From Hypericibacter adhaerens (GTDB taxonomy: Bacteria > Pseudomonadota > Alphaproteobacteria > Dongiales > Dongiaceae), in assembly GCF_008728835.1 (NCBI RefSeq), contig NZ_CP042582.1:682001-746000 (forward strand): DNA of 64,000 nt. Reading direction: 5' to 3'. Both the position numbers and the translations under genes were made by a program. How positions within the stretch are numbered: the first letter of the stretch is position 1; every line of letters begins with the position of its first letter. Of this stretch, positions 35,157 to 44,545 are shown one piece after another. A model generated the notes under the pieces. That model saw only the letters and a list, made by a program, of their open reading frames with translations. It did no database searches and was not told where the DNA came from.

Positions 35157-35948
35157 TCACCGCCTGCCGGTGGCGACCCAGGCGGTGGCGGCCAGGGAGC
35201 GAAGGCCGTCGGGCCTGCCCGACAAATAGGCGTCCCGGATCTTGCCCCGGATCTCCGCCAGCAATGCCGGCGGGGTGGCACGGACATAGTCGCCGACCGG
35301 CCCGGTCGCCGCCGCGATCGGCTCCCAGTAATCGGCAAAATCCGCATAATCCATGCGGATTGTCATGCTGCTGCCATGAACCTCCGTGAAGCCGGCCGCG
35401 GCCAGCGCCGCCGCGAGCGCGCCCGGCGCCAGGAGCGGGGCCGAAAGCTGCTTTGCCCGGGCGCGGCTCGCGGCGGGATCGAGCGCCGCGGCCGTGTCCC
35501 AGAAGATACGCTGGTAGACGAGCCCGCCCGCGAAATCCCACACCGCGGCGGCGACCCGACCGCCGGGCCTGACGACGCGATGAATCTCGCTCATGGCTTG
35601 AGCCGGGTTCGAGACGAAATTGAGCGCCAGCAGCGAGAGCGCGTGATCGATGCTGGCATCGGCGAAGGGCAGGGCGCAGGCATCGCCCGTGACGAAGGCG
35701 ACACGGCTCTCTTGTGCCGCGGCGAAACGGACGAAGGGGAAGGCGATGTCGACGCCGATGACGGCGCGTGGCTCCGCGCGCGCCGCCAGCGCGGTCGTCA
35801 GGCTGCCCGTGCCGCAGCCGATATCGAGCACCGTCTCGCCCGCGACAAGACCGGCATGATCGAGGAACGGCTCCGCCAGACGGGGGCTCCAGCGGCCCAT
35901 CAAGCGCTCATAAGCGCCGGGATCGGAGGCGGTGTAGCGCGATGCCAT
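35157..35948 (-). CDS. SAM-dependent class I methyltransferase
   Basis: A 263-residue methyltransferase of the Methyltransf_11/UbiE-like group. Motif I VLDIGCGTGSLT (about residues 43-54) and the acidic loop AVIGVDIAF follow a short N-terminal helix. The motif-II-like DHALSLLALNFV and HRVVRPGGRVAAAVWDF are also seen. The start at 35948 (MASRYTASDPGAYERLMGRWS) matches the family; a longer in-frame start at 36005 is unlikely. The acceptor is unknown, and the gene is divergent from a binding-protein gene. Confidence 0.87.
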   Translation of the reverse strand: MASRYTASDPGAYERLMGRWSPRLAEPFLDHAGLVAGETVLDIGCGTGSLTTALAARAEPRAVIGVDIAFPFVRFAAAQESRVAFVTGDACALPFADASIDHALSLLALNFVSNPAQAMSEIHRVVRPGGRVAAAVWDFAGGLVYQRIFWDTAAALDPAASRARAKQLSAPLLAPGALAAALAAAGFTEVHGSSMTIRMDYADFADYWEPIAAATGPVGDYVRATPPALLAEIRGKIRDAYLSGRPDGLRSLAATAWVATGRR

Positions 35949-36011
35949 CTTCGCGGGCCCTCTCCCCGCCGCTATAGTTGAAGGAATACAGCGAGCCCCG
36001 GGCAATGGCTG

Positions 36012-37046
36012 GTGACGATGGGCACTAGGATAAGACGGTACAAGCTGTCCGCCATCACGTTGCTTGCGCTCACCATGCTATGGCTGGCCCCGCCAGCCTG
36101 GGCCCGTACCATAACAGACGCGGCCGGGCGGACCGTCGAGATTCCCGATCTTATCGCGCGTGTCCTGCCGGCCGGGCCGCCGGCGGCGCTGCTGCTCTTC
36201 ACGCTGGCGCCGCGGAAGATGCTGGGCTGGGCGCACAAGCCGCATGACGACGCGCTGGCGCTGCTCGATCCCGCGGCCGCGCAACTGCCGGAGCTGGGTG
36301 CCTTGACCCATGGCGACGAGATCGATTCCGGCCTCATCCGGCGCCAGAAGCCCGATCTCATCCTCGATATCGGCACCGTCTCGCCGCGCTATCGCGACCT
36401 GGCCGACCGCGTGCAGAAGGAGACGGGCGTGCCCTATCTCCTGCTGGATGGCAGCCTCGCCCGTACGCCCGGGCTCTATCGCCAGCTCGGGGAGATCCTC
36501 GACGAGACCGCGACGGCCGACCGGCTCGCGGCGGAAGCGGATCGCATTCTCGCGCAGACGCGGCAGGCCGTCGCCGCGTCTTCGGTGCCGCGCCCGAGCG
36601 CCTATTACGGGCGCAACGAGAACGGGCTCGCCGCCGTCGGCCCCGCTTCCATCAGCGCCGAGCCCCTGGCCCTGCTGGGCCTCGCCAATGTCGTGCCGGC
36701 CGATCAGCCGCGAGGCGATATCGAGGCCTCGACGCTGCTCGCCTGGAATCCGGCGCTGGTTCTCACCATGAGCGAGAGCTTCGCCCTGCGGCTGCGCACC
36801 GACGCGGCCTTCGCCTCGCTGGCGGCGGTCGAGGACCAGCGCGTCCTGCTGCTGCCCAAGCTGCCGTTCGGCTGGATCGACGAGCCGCCCTCGGTCAATC
36901 GCCTGCTGGGCCTGCTCTGGCTGGGCCACAAGCTCCACCCGGCGGGCTTCACCGACGATCTGCGGACGTCGGTGCGCTCGTTCTTCCACGATTTCTACCG
37001 CCGCGACCTGTCCGAAGCCGAACTCGACCGGATCCTGCAACCCTGA
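36012..37046 (+). CDS. TroA-like periplasmic binding protein (metal-chelate or oxyanion type)
   Basis: A 344-residue class-III solute-binding protein with a Sec signal peptide (hydrophobic core about residues 12-26, cleavage after WA). It has the two alpha/beta lobes of the FepB/BtuF/MolA group: RTITDAAGRTVEIPD opening strand, RRQKPDLILDIG, and RVLLLPKLPFGWIDEPPSVNRLLGLLWL. No permease or ATPase gene adjoins, so it is an orphan. The molbindin gene 18 bases downstream hints at molybdate or tungstate, while the family majority binds iron chelates. Start GTG 36012 or ATG 36018. Confidence 0.82.
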   Translation: MTMGTRIRRYKLSAITLLALTMLWLAPPAWARTITDAAGRTVEIPDLIARVLPAGPPAALLLFTLAPRKMLGWAHKPHDDALALLDPAAAQLPELGALTHGDEIDSGLIRRQKPDLILDIGTVSPRYRDLADRVQKETGVPYLLLDGSLARTPGLYRQLGEILDETATADRLAAEADRILAQTRQAVAASSVPRPSAYYGRNENGLAAVGPASISAEPLALLGLANVVPADQPRGDIEASTLLAWNPALVLTMSESFALRLRTDAAFASLAAVEDQRVLLLPKLPFGWIDEPPSVNRLLGLLWLGHKLHPAGFTDDLRTSVRSFFHDFYRRDLSEAELDRILQP

Positions 37047-37064
37047 CGCAAGAGGAGAGGCATC

Positions 37065-37274
37065 ATGAAGATGAGTCCGCGTAACCGCTTCGCCGGCACG
37101 ATCACCCAGCTCAAGAAGGGCGCCGTGATGGCGCAGGTCACGGTCGATATCGGCGGCGGCAACACCGTCACCTCCGCGATCTTCGTCGACAGCGCCGAGG
37201 ATCTGGGGCTCAAGACCGGCGACAAGGTCCTGGCGGTGATCAAGTCGACCGACGTGATGATCTTCAAGGAATAG
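37065..37274 (+). CDS. Molbindin (single Mop/TOBE domain)
   Basis: A 69-residue cytoplasmic oxyanion-binding protein. The sequence SPRNRFAGTITQLKKGAVMAQVTVDIGGG followed by LGLKTGDKVLAVIKSTDVMI is the standard Mop domain. Molbindins assemble as hexamers that store or buffer molybdate/tungstate. AGAGGAGAG lies ahead of the ATG. Only 18 bases follow the TroA-like gene, so they probably form one transcript. Confidence 0.92.
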   Translation: MKMSPRNRFAGTITQLKKGAVMAQVTVDIGGGNTVTSAIFVDSAEDLGLKTGDKVLAVIKSTDVMIFKE

Positions 37275-37295
37275 GGGCGGGCGGCCTGACGCGGG

Positions 37296-38615
37296 TCACG
37301 CGGGCGGCGCTTCGGCCTCGACCGGCAGCTCGCCGCGCAAACCCGCGACGAAGGAAGCGAGGCTGGCGCTGCGCAGCGGCCGGTAGGGCTTGGCCGCGTT
37401 GCGGCAGAGCCGCTTGATGGTCGCGACCGCGCCGTGGCTGACGCAGTCGACCGGGAACATCACCATGTCGGCGCGGCTGATCAGGCCCGCCAGCAGCGCG
37501 ATCTGATCCTCGACGCCGCCGTCGTGATGCAGCAGCGTGGCGTGCCACTGCTCGGCGGCCCGCCGGAAATGCGGCGTCTGCACCGCACGGCCGCCGACAT
37601 AGAGGATCGAGCGGCCGCCGAGATCGATCGGCTCGGGATCCTCCGCGCCATCGCCGCTGGCCGCGGCCAGGGCCGCTTCGGTCGCCCCGACCTCGGCCTG
37701 GAGCGCGCGTTCGCGGCGTTCCAGGTCGTGCCGGGCGGCGGTCGCCTCGGCGAGCGCCGTCTCGGCGACGCCGAGACGGGCCTCCGCCCGCTCGCGGCGC
37801 CGGGATTCGGCCGAGAGCCGATGCTCCAGATCGGCGAGGGTCCGGCCCAGCGTCGCCTGCTCCGACGCGCTGCCGGCCGATCCGCCGGCGGGCTCGGCCG
37901 TGCCCTTGGCGAGGGCCTCGACCAGGAGCTGGCGCAGGTTCCGGATCTCGGCGTCGCGGGCCAGGATCGCGTCGCGAAGCTGGTCCTGCTGGCGCGCCGC
38001 CTTGCTCTGGAGCGCGGCATTCTCGCTTTCGAGCTGGCGCAGCCGGCGGATATCGGCGCGGTTCGCGGCCCCCACCAGATGCGAGAGCATATGCACATCG
38101 CCGAAGACGCGGCGGATCAGCGTGTCCTTCGCCTGCGGATGGGTCAGGGCCGCCCAATAGGCACCCGGGATCTCGCCCTGTTCCACCGCCTGTTCCCAGA
38201 GCTGGTGCAGCTCCGGCTCCGTCTTGGCGCGGGCGAAGCGCTTGATGGCGAGGCCGTGGCGGCGGTCGAGCGCCTTGTTCAGCAACTTGGCGGCGCCGTC
38301 ATGGCGACCGGCCGCATGGACCGCCTCGCTGTGAAGCTCGTGATCGGTGGCGGTCGAGACCGGCGTCATCTGCGCCTTGATCAGGATCTGGCGCAGCTCG
38401 GCGGTCGACAGGCAGGTGCCGATGATCGAGCAGTGAAGATAGCCCGAGAGCTCCCAGAGACGCCGACGACGCGGCGCCTGGTCCATGCCCAGCGCCTCGC
38501 GCAGGCCGGCGTGAGGGTCGGGTGTCCGCAGGATGAGATTGGATGCCGCCGCGCCGCCGAAGGCCGGCGAGCGCTGGAGGGGGCCGAAGACGGTGGCTTC
38601 TCGAAGGCGGCTCAT
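37296..38615 (-). CDS. DUF2325 domain protein with central coiled coil
   Basis: A 439-residue protein without assigned function. The N-terminal about 190 residues are helical (ELSGYLHCSIIGTCLST). A coiled coil with heptad-like, Arg/Glu-rich sequence spans about 195-330. The C-terminal about 95 residues carry the DUF2325 pattern: SILYVGGRAVQTPHFRRA, LLHHDGGVEDQ and MVMFPVDCVSHGAVATIKRLC. Conserved Cys and His in the last motif (DCVSH) could bind a metal or cofactor. It converges on the molbindin gene. Confidence 0.8.
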   Translation of the reverse strand: MSRLREATVFGPLQRSPAFGGAAASNLILRTPDPHAGLREALGMDQAPRRRRLWELSGYLHCSIIGTCLSTAELRQILIKAQMTPVSTATDHELHSEAVHAAGRHDGAAKLLNKALDRRHGLAIKRFARAKTEPELHQLWEQAVEQGEIPGAYWAALTHPQAKDTLIRRVFGDVHMLSHLVGAANRADIRRLRQLESENAALQSKAARQQDQLRDAILARDAEIRNLRQLLVEALAKGTAEPAGGSAGSASEQATLGRTLADLEHRLSAESRRRERAEARLGVAETALAEATAARHDLERRERALQAEVGATEAALAAASGDGAEDPEPIDLGGRSILYVGGRAVQTPHFRRAAEQWHATLLHHDGGVEDQIALLAGLISRADMVMFPVDCVSHGAVATIKRLCRNAAKPYRPLRSASLASFVAGLRGELPVEAEAPPA

Positions 38616-38715
38616 GCAGGGGTGATGTCGTTGCCGGAAATGAAGCGGATATCCGTCACGCCGGCGGTCCGGATGCGGCGGCGGTCCGCCGCATCCGGTG
38701 CCGGGCGCCTGGGCG

Positions 38716-40218
38716 TCAGAGCTTGACGGTGATGGCCTTGGTCTCGGTGTAGTTGTTCAGTACTTCGCTGCCCATCTCGCGACCCCAGCCCGACTGCTTG
38801 TAGCCGCCGAAGGGGAGCGAGGCGTCGAACACGTTGTGGCAGTTCACCCACACGGTGCCCGAGCGGATCAGGCTCGCCATCTTGTGGGCTTTGCCGATGT
38901 CCTTGGTCCAGACGCTGGCGGCGAGGCCGTAGAGCGTGTCGTTGGCCTGCTTCGCCATCTTCTCGAGATCCTCGTCGCCGAAGGGCTCGGCGCAGACGAC
39001 CGGTCCGAAGATCTCCTCCCGCACGATCTTCATGTCGCGGGTGGTGTTGGTGAAGACCGTCGGCTCGACGAAATAGCCGTTATTGTCGCCGGTCTTGTGG
39101 CCGCCGACCGCCGCCTTGGCCCCTTCCTTGAGCCCGGCATCCATATAGCCGGTGACGCGCTGGAACTGCTCCTCGGAGACCAGCGGGCCCATATTGGTCT
39201 TGGGATCGAGCCCTTCGCCGACCTTGATCTTCTTGGCTTCGTTCACGATACCGTCCAGCACCTTGTCGAACACCTTCTTGTGGGCGTAGAGGCGCGAGCC
39301 GGCGCAGCAGCATTGGCCGTGGTTGAAGAAGATGGCGCTGGCCGTGCCCGGGATCGCCGCGTCGATGTCGGCGTCGGGGAACACGATCGCCGGCGACTTG
39401 CCGCCGAGCTCGAGCGAGACCTTCTTGAGATTGCCGGCCGCCGCCTTGACGATCAGCTTGCCGACCTCGGTCGAGCCGGTGAAAGCCACCTTGTCGACGG
39501 CGTCATGCGCCGCGAGCGCGGCACCGGCGGTCTCGCCATAGCCGGCGAGGATATTGACGACGCCGTTGGGGAAGCCCGCCTCCTGGATCAGCTCGCCCAG
39601 GCGCAGCGCGCTGAGCGGGGTCTGCTCCGCGACCTTGAGCACGATCGTGCAGCCCGCCGCGAGCGCCGGCCCCAGCTTCCAGGCGGCCATCAGCAGCGGG
39701 AAGTTCCAGGGGATGATCTGCCCGACCACGCCGACCGGCTCGCGCTGCGTATAGGAGAGGTATTCGTTCGGCACCGACCAGGGCAGGGTGGAGCCGGGGA
39801 TCTTGGTGGCCCAGCCGCCCATATAGCGGAACATGTCGACCGTGAGCGGCACGTCCGCCACGCGCGCGACCGTCACCGGCTTGCCGTTGTCGATGGATTC
39901 GAGCTCGGCGAACTCCTCGAGATGCTGCTCGATGAGATCGGCCAGCTTCCACATGAGGCGCCCGCGCTGCGAGCCCGTCATCTTGCGCCAGGGACCTTCG
40001 TCGAAGGCCTTGCGCGCGGCCTTCACCGCCTCGTCGACATCCGCCTTGTCGGCCTCGGCGACCTGCGCCAGGAGCGTGCCCGTCGCCGGGTTGTAGACCG
40101 GGAAGAGCTTGCCCGATTTGGCGGCCACCCATTCGCCGTTGATCAGGAGCTTGTGGCGGCGCGACAGGAAATCTGCAGTCGGCTTGCTCAGCCGATTGTC
40201 GAGCGCAATCGTATCCAT
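38716..40218 (-). CDS. Aldehyde dehydrogenase (ALDH1/2-like class)
   Basis: A 500-residue NAD-dependent ALDH, unlike the tandem pair at 31-34 kb. It contains IIPWNFPLLMAAWKLGPALAAG, FTGSTEVGK, the catalytic Glu in LELGGKSPAIV and the nucleophile in NHGQCCCAGSRLYAH. KQSGWGREMG is near the C terminus. The three consecutive cysteines around the active site resemble ALDH2-type and phenylacetaldehyde dehydrogenases. A monocistronic arrangement is likely; it is divergent from moeA. Confidence 0.93.
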   Translation of the reverse strand: MDTIALDNRLSKPTADFLSRRHKLLINGEWVAAKSGKLFPVYNPATGTLLAQVAEADKADVDEAVKAARKAFDEGPWRKMTGSQRGRLMWKLADLIEQHLEEFAELESIDNGKPVTVARVADVPLTVDMFRYMGGWATKIPGSTLPWSVPNEYLSYTQREPVGVVGQIIPWNFPLLMAAWKLGPALAAGCTIVLKVAEQTPLSALRLGELIQEAGFPNGVVNILAGYGETAGAALAAHDAVDKVAFTGSTEVGKLIVKAAAGNLKKVSLELGGKSPAIVFPDADIDAAIPGTASAIFFNHGQCCCAGSRLYAHKKVFDKVLDGIVNEAKKIKVGEGLDPKTNMGPLVSEEQFQRVTGYMDAGLKEGAKAAVGGHKTGDNNGYFVEPTVFTNTTRDMKIVREEIFGPVVCAEPFGDEDLEKMAKQANDTLYGLAASVWTKDIGKAHKMASLIRSGTVWVNCHNVFDASLPFGGYKQSGWGREMGSEVLNNYTETKAITVKL

Positions 40219-40367
40219 CGTCTCCTCCGTTCAGGGTTTACGGTCAGCGATGTGGTCAATTGACTATATCGATGCGTTATAGTCGTCTGAATAGATCGCT
40301 TGGTCAATGCGGCGGAATCCTGCTATCCGAAGGGCCTCGCAAACCCGAGGAAGGCCCGGCGGAGAGG

Positions 40368-41612
40368 ATGGCCAAACCCCGACAACCAAACGATTCCGTG
40401 CGGAGCCTGGCGGAGGCGCTGGCGCTTCTCCTGCCCGATGTCGAGGTGACGATCCGGTCCGAATGGGTGCCGCTCGCCCGCGCGCGCGACCGCATCCTGT
40501 CGACGCCGCTCCTGGCCCCCGCCGATCTGCCGCCTTGCGACAACGCCGCCATGGACGGCTATGCGGTGCGAACCGCCGATCTTGCTGCACATGCGAAGAG
40601 CGGCTTTCGGATCGTCGGGCGCGCCGCGGCCGGCCATCCCTTCGAGGGCGGGCCCGGTGAAGGCGAGGCTGTCCAGATTTTCACCGGTGCGCCGATGCCG
40701 GCCGGCACCGACATGGTCATCATGCAGGAGGCCTGCCTGTCCGACGGCCAGTCGCTGCGCCTCGTCGGCGAGGCCAAGCCCGGCGCGCATTGCCGGCGGC
40801 AGGGCGAGGATGTGCGGCGCGGATCGACCATATTCCCGGCCGGGCGGCGGCTGCGCGCGATCGATATCGCGCTCGCGGCGGCCTTGGGATTCCACGAGCT
40901 CACGGTGTTCAACCGGCTGCGGGTGGCGCTGTTCTCGACCGGCGACGAGCTGCGCGAGCCGGGGGCGCCGCTGGGCCCCGGCCAGATCTGGGATGCCAAC
41001 CGCCCGCTGCTGCGCGCCCTTCTCGAGGAGCTGGGTTTCGAGACCGTCGATCTCGGCATCATCCCCGACGATCCGGTGGCGCTCGACCGGCGTCTCTCCG
41101 ACGCGGCCCACAGCCACGATTTCATCGTGACCTCGGGCGGCATGTCCGTGGGCTCGGAGGACTATATGCGCCGCGTCATCCGGGAACGCGGCGCGCTGGA
41201 GATGTGGCGCCTGGCGATCAAGCCCGGCAAGCCGGTCGGGTTCGGCGACATCGACACCTGCCCGATCCTGGCGCTGCCGGGCAATCCGGTGGCGGCGCTG
41301 GTGACCTTCCTCATGTTCGGCCGGCCGATCCTGCTGCGCTTCGCCGGCGCCGGCGCCGAGACTTTGCCCGTGCTCCGCGTCGCGGCCGGCTTCGACTATC
41401 GCAAGAAGGCGGGCCGGCGCGATTTCCTCTTCGGCACCGTCACGCCCGATGGCGAGGGCATCAGCCGCGCCGTGCCGACGCCCAAGCAGGGTTCCGCCAT
41501 GCTCTCGCCGCTTGTCGGCATGCAGGGCTTCATCGCGCTCGAGGAGGCGCGCGAAGAGGTGAAGCCGGGCGAGCCCGTGGACTTCATCCCGATCGGGCCG
41601 GTGGCGAGCTAG
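40368..41612 (+). CDS. moeA: Molybdopterin molybdenumtransferase MoeA
   Basis: Inserts molybdate into adenylated molybdopterin in the last step of Moco synthesis. The 414-residue protein shows DNAAMDGYAVR, FTGAPMPAGTDMVIMQE, RQGEDVRRG, and the MoCF-domain motifs STGDELREPG, SGGMSVGSEDY and ALPGNPVAALVTF. I start it at the ATG at 40368 where homology begins; an upstream in-frame start at 40260 would add 36 unrelated residues. It lies 3 kb from the molbindin gene. Confidence 0.93.
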   Translation: MAKPRQPNDSVRSLAEALALLLPDVEVTIRSEWVPLARARDRILSTPLLAPADLPPCDNAAMDGYAVRTADLAAHAKSGFRIVGRAAAGHPFEGGPGEGEAVQIFTGAPMPAGTDMVIMQEACLSDGQSLRLVGEAKPGAHCRRQGEDVRRGSTIFPAGRRLRAIDIALAAALGFHELTVFNRLRVALFSTGDELREPGAPLGPGQIWDANRPLLRALLEELGFETVDLGIIPDDPVALDRRLSDAAHSHDFIVTSGGMSVGSEDYMRRVIRERGALEMWRLAIKPGKPVGFGDIDTCPILALPGNPVAALVTFLMFGRPILLRFAGAGAETLPVLRVAAGFDYRKKAGRRDFLFGTVTPDGEGISRAVPTPKQGSAMLSPLVGMQGFIALEEAREEVKPGEPVDFIPIGPVAS

Positions 41613-41649
41613 AGTCCGGACCGGTGATGCGGCCGCGACGCGATCGGCG

Positions 41650-42189
41650 TCATTTCGGTTTCGATGCGGGGTAGGGCAATCGCGAGACGTGGCGGTGGTA
41701 GAGCGTCGCGATGCCGAAGATGATCAGCGTTCCGGCCAGCACCGGCGCCAGCAGGAACGGCCAGGCGGCCTGGGTCGAGATGATGACGATGGGATCGGCG
41801 CCGGCCGGCGGATGAACGGTTTCGGACAGCACCATCAGCAGGATGGCCAGGGCCACCCCGAGGCCCAGCGCCCAGGGGCCGTCGCCGAGCGCGGCCAGGA
41901 TCACGAGCCCCGCGAGGGACGAGAGCAGATGGCCGCCGATCAGGTTGCGCGGCTGGGCGAGCGGGCTTGCGGGCACGGCGAAGACCAGCACGCAGCTCGC
42001 GCCGAAGGGCGCGATCAGAAGAAGGGTATGAAGATGGTCGGTCAGCTGCGCCAGCGCCGCGATGGCGATGAACCCGCCGAGCGCCGCGAGGGCGGCCTGG
42101 CGCCAGGGCCGCGAGCGCAGGAGAGCCACGACAGGGGCCCGCCACAGATCGAGCCGGGTGCTGCGGGCCTGGTCTTCCGGCGACGGCAT
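41650..42189 (-). CDS. HPP-family integral membrane protein
   Basis: A 179-residue protein with about four to five membrane helices. The namesake motif is seen in SETVHPPAGADP, and PFGASCVLVFAVPASPLAQPRNLIGGH is the other family hallmark. Some HPP proteins are implicated in nitrite transport in plastids and cyanobacteria, which may or may not apply. It is downstream of the formate dehydrogenase gene on the same strand, 87 bases from its stop. Confidence 0.9.
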   Translation of the reverse strand: MPSPEDQARSTRLDLWRAPVVALLRSRPWRQAALAALGGFIAIAALAQLTDHLHTLLLIAPFGASCVLVFAVPASPLAQPRNLIGGHLLSSLAGLVILAALGDGPWALGLGVALAILLMVLSETVHPPAGADPIVIISTQAAWPFLLAPVLAGTLIIFGIATLYHRHVSRLPYPASKPK

Positions 42190-42276
42190 GGGAATTGGGA
42201 ATGATGGGGATGAACGAGGGAACGGGCGGGAAGGCCGCGAGGCCGGACGGACAACCCGGCCTCGCGGTGCCTTGCG

Positions 42277-43482
42277 TCAGGCCTTGGTCTTGAACTTGGC
42301 CGCTTCCTCGGAGCCCGAGGTCGCGTTGCCGGCGCTGTAGGAATGGGCGCCGGTGCCGGCGAGCTTGCCGCCGGAGACGATCAGATACTCGTTGCGGATC
42401 GGCCGCTTCTCGAACCAGCATTCGAGGATCTCGCGCACGCCGGCCGCGTAACGCGTCTGCGCGGAGAGCGAGGTGCCGGAGATATGCGGCGTCATGCCGT
42501 GATGGGGCATGGTCCGCCAGGGATGATCCTTCGGCGCCGGCTGCGGGAACCAGACGTCGCCGGCATAGCCCGCGAGCTGTCCCGTCTCGAGCGCGCGCGC
42601 GACCGCATCGCGGTTGCAGATCTTGCCGCGTGCCGTGTTGATGAGGTAGGCGCCGCGCTTCATCTTGGCGATCAGCGTCTCGTTGAAGAGATTCTCGGTC
42701 TCCGGATGGAGCGGCGCGTTGATGGTGACCACGTCGCAGACCTTCACCATGGCCTCCGCGTTCGGATGCCAGGTGAGATTGAGTTCCCTTTCGACCTCGG
42801 CCGGCAGGCGATGGCGGTCGGTATAATGGAGCTTGACCTCGAAGGGCTTGAGCCGGCGCAGCACGGCGAGGCCGATGCGGCCGGCCGCGACGGTGCCGAC
42901 ATGCATTCCCTCGAGATCGTAGGAGCGGGCGGCGCAATCGGCGATGTTCCAGCCGCCCTTCACCACCCACTGGTAGGAGGGGATGTAGTTGCGGACCAAC
43001 CCCAGGATCATCATCACCACATGCTCGGAGACGCTGATCGAGTTGCAGTAGGTGACCTCGGCGACCGTCATGCCGCGATCCATCGCCGCCTGCAGGTCGA
43101 CATGGTCCGAGCCGATGCCGGCGGTGACGGCGAGCTTCAGGTTCTTCGCCTTGGCGATCCGCTCGGCCGTCAGATAGGCCGGCCAGAAGGGCTGGGAGAT
43201 GACGATCTCGGCATCGGCCAGCTCACGCTCGAAGCGCGAATCCGGCCCGTCCTTGTCCGAGGTCACGACGAACTTGTGGCCCTGGCTTTCGAGATACTTC
43301 CGCAGGCCCAGCTCGCCCGAGACGCTGCCCAGGAGGGCGCCGGGCGCGAAGTCGATGGCCTTGGGCGTGGGGAGTGTCTGGCCGTCCGGATATTTCTCGA
43401 TCTTGGGAAGGCCATCGCGGGGATAGGACTTCGGATATCCGTCGACCGGATCATCATAGAGAACGCAAACGACCTTCGACAT
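42277..43482 (-). CDS. fdh: NAD-dependent formate dehydrogenase (metal-free)
   Basis: Oxidises formate to CO2 with NAD+ in the cytosol. The 401-residue length equals that of the well-known Pseudomonas enzyme. Substrate-site residues are in FWPAYLT and TYCNSISVSEHVV (formate-binding Asn), cofactor loop GTVAAGRIGLAVL, catalytic Arg in NTARGKICNRDA and catalytic His in TPHISGTSLSAQTRY. It needs no molybdenum. A LysR-type gene lies upstream on the same strand, and formate could arise from one-carbon metabolism. Confidence 0.95.
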   Translation of the reverse strand: MSKVVCVLYDDPVDGYPKSYPRDGLPKIEKYPDGQTLPTPKAIDFAPGALLGSVSGELGLRKYLESQGHKFVVTSDKDGPDSRFERELADAEIVISQPFWPAYLTAERIAKAKNLKLAVTAGIGSDHVDLQAAMDRGMTVAEVTYCNSISVSEHVVMMILGLVRNYIPSYQWVVKGGWNIADCAARSYDLEGMHVGTVAAGRIGLAVLRRLKPFEVKLHYTDRHRLPAEVERELNLTWHPNAEAMVKVCDVVTINAPLHPETENLFNETLIAKMKRGAYLINTARGKICNRDAVARALETGQLAGYAGDVWFPQPAPKDHPWRTMPHHGMTPHISGTSLSAQTRYAAGVREILECWFEKRPIRNEYLIVSGGKLAGTGAHSYSAGNATSGSEEAAKFKTKA

Positions 43483-43610
43483 GGGAGCGCTCCTTTCGGT
43501 GCAAGCGGCTGGTGGGGAGGACCGGGGTCGGTCCCGGGTGCCGTTGAAAAACGGCCGCCAGCTTTGCGTCGCGCTTCGTCCGCGATCAAATGAATGTGTT
43601 TAAAGGCCTC

Positions 43611-43625
43611 ATAGAGAATCCCTAT
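43611..43625. promoter_or_regulatory. Candidate LysR-type binding site upstream of fdh
   Basis: ATAG-AGAATCC-CTAT, a dyad with seven-base spacer of the T-N11-A class used by LysR regulators. It lies in the 142-base gap between the lysR stop and the fdh start, about 130 bases before the fdh ATG. Confidence 0.45.
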
Positions 43626-44545
43626 CAAGTCTCGCGGCCCATCGCCCGCGCCAGCTCGCGCTCGAAATCGACGCCGGTGACGGCCGCCACCAGCGCGCTC
43701 GTCATCGGCGACAGCGGATCGCGGTCGGACAGCACCAGCCCGATCGCCTGGCTGTGAACGGGCTCGACCAGGTCGAGCTTCAGCAGATCGGGCGTGTCGC
43801 CGATGATGAAGGAGAAGATATGCGGCACGATGCTCGACCAGCCGCCCTGGCGGAGATGGGAGAGGATGTTGAGGAACGAGTTGCCGGTGATGGTGGGATC
43901 GATCGGAACGCCGGTGGATTCGACAATCTTGTTGATGATGCGCCGGTTCTGCATGTCTTCGCTGAGGAGGCACAGGCGCTCGCCGGCGGCTTCCTTCCAG
44001 GTGATCGTCGATCTTCCCTCGTGGCGGCCGCCGCGGCGGGTCACGAAGATGTAGCGCTCGAGATAGAGCGGGACCGTGCGGGCATGCTCGAGCGGCTCGT
44101 TGTCGAGATAGGTCAGCCCGGCATCGATCTCGAAGGCGTTGAGCCCGCGCTGGATGTCGCGCGAGTTCATCGATTGCACGCTGACCTTGGCCGCGGGATG
44201 GGCGCTGCAGAAGGGCTCCGTCACGAACGCCACCGACGCCATGGCGGCCGGGATCACGCCCAGCCGCAAGGTTCCCTCGAGCCCCTTCTTGAGGCCGCCG
44301 AGATCGACACGCAGGCTGTCATAGTCGGCCAGGATCTGCTGCGCCCAGGCCAGCACATGCTCGCCTTCATGCGTCAGCCCCACATAGCGGTGGCTGCGCA
44401 CCACCAGGCGGGCCTCGAGATCGGCCTCGAGCTTCTGGATCGCGACGGTCAGGGTCGGCTGCGTGACGTTGCAGACGGCCGCGGCCCGGGCGAAATGCCG
44501 CTCACGCGCCAGGGCCACGAAATAAGAGAGGTGCCGAATCATCAT
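43625..44545 (-). CDS. LysR-family transcriptional regulator
   Basis: A 306-residue LTTR. The helix-turn-helix is at the N terminus (MIRHLSYFVALARERHFARAAAVCNVTQPTLTVAIQKLE), followed by an effector-binding domain with the family's two-lobe fold. It lies upstream of fdh in the same direction; a LysR dyad occurs between them, so it probably activates fdh in response to formate or a related metabolite. It is divergent from the dipZ-msr operon, which could also be a target. Confidence 0.88.
   Translation of the reverse strand: MMIRHLSYFVALARERHFARAAAVCNVTQPTLTVAIQKLEADLEARLVVRSHRYVGLTHEGEHVLAWAQQILADYDSLRVDLGGLKKGLEGTLRLGVIPAAMASVAFVTEPFCSAHPAAKVSVQSMNSRDIQRGLNAFEIDAGLTYLDNEPLEHARTVPLYLERYIFVTRRGGRHEGRSTITWKEAAGERLCLLSEDMQNRRIINKIVESTGVPIDPTITGNSFLNILSHLRQGGWSSIVPHIFSFIIGDTPDLLKLDLVEPVHSQAIGLVLSDRDPLSPMTSALVAAVTGVDFERELARAMGRET

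Noticed and set aside
37065-43482. A molybdenum-dependent formate dehydrogenase gene cluster
   Set aside because: The fdh gene encodes the metal-free NAD-type enzyme, so its nearness to moeA and the molbindin is not evidence of shared Mo use.
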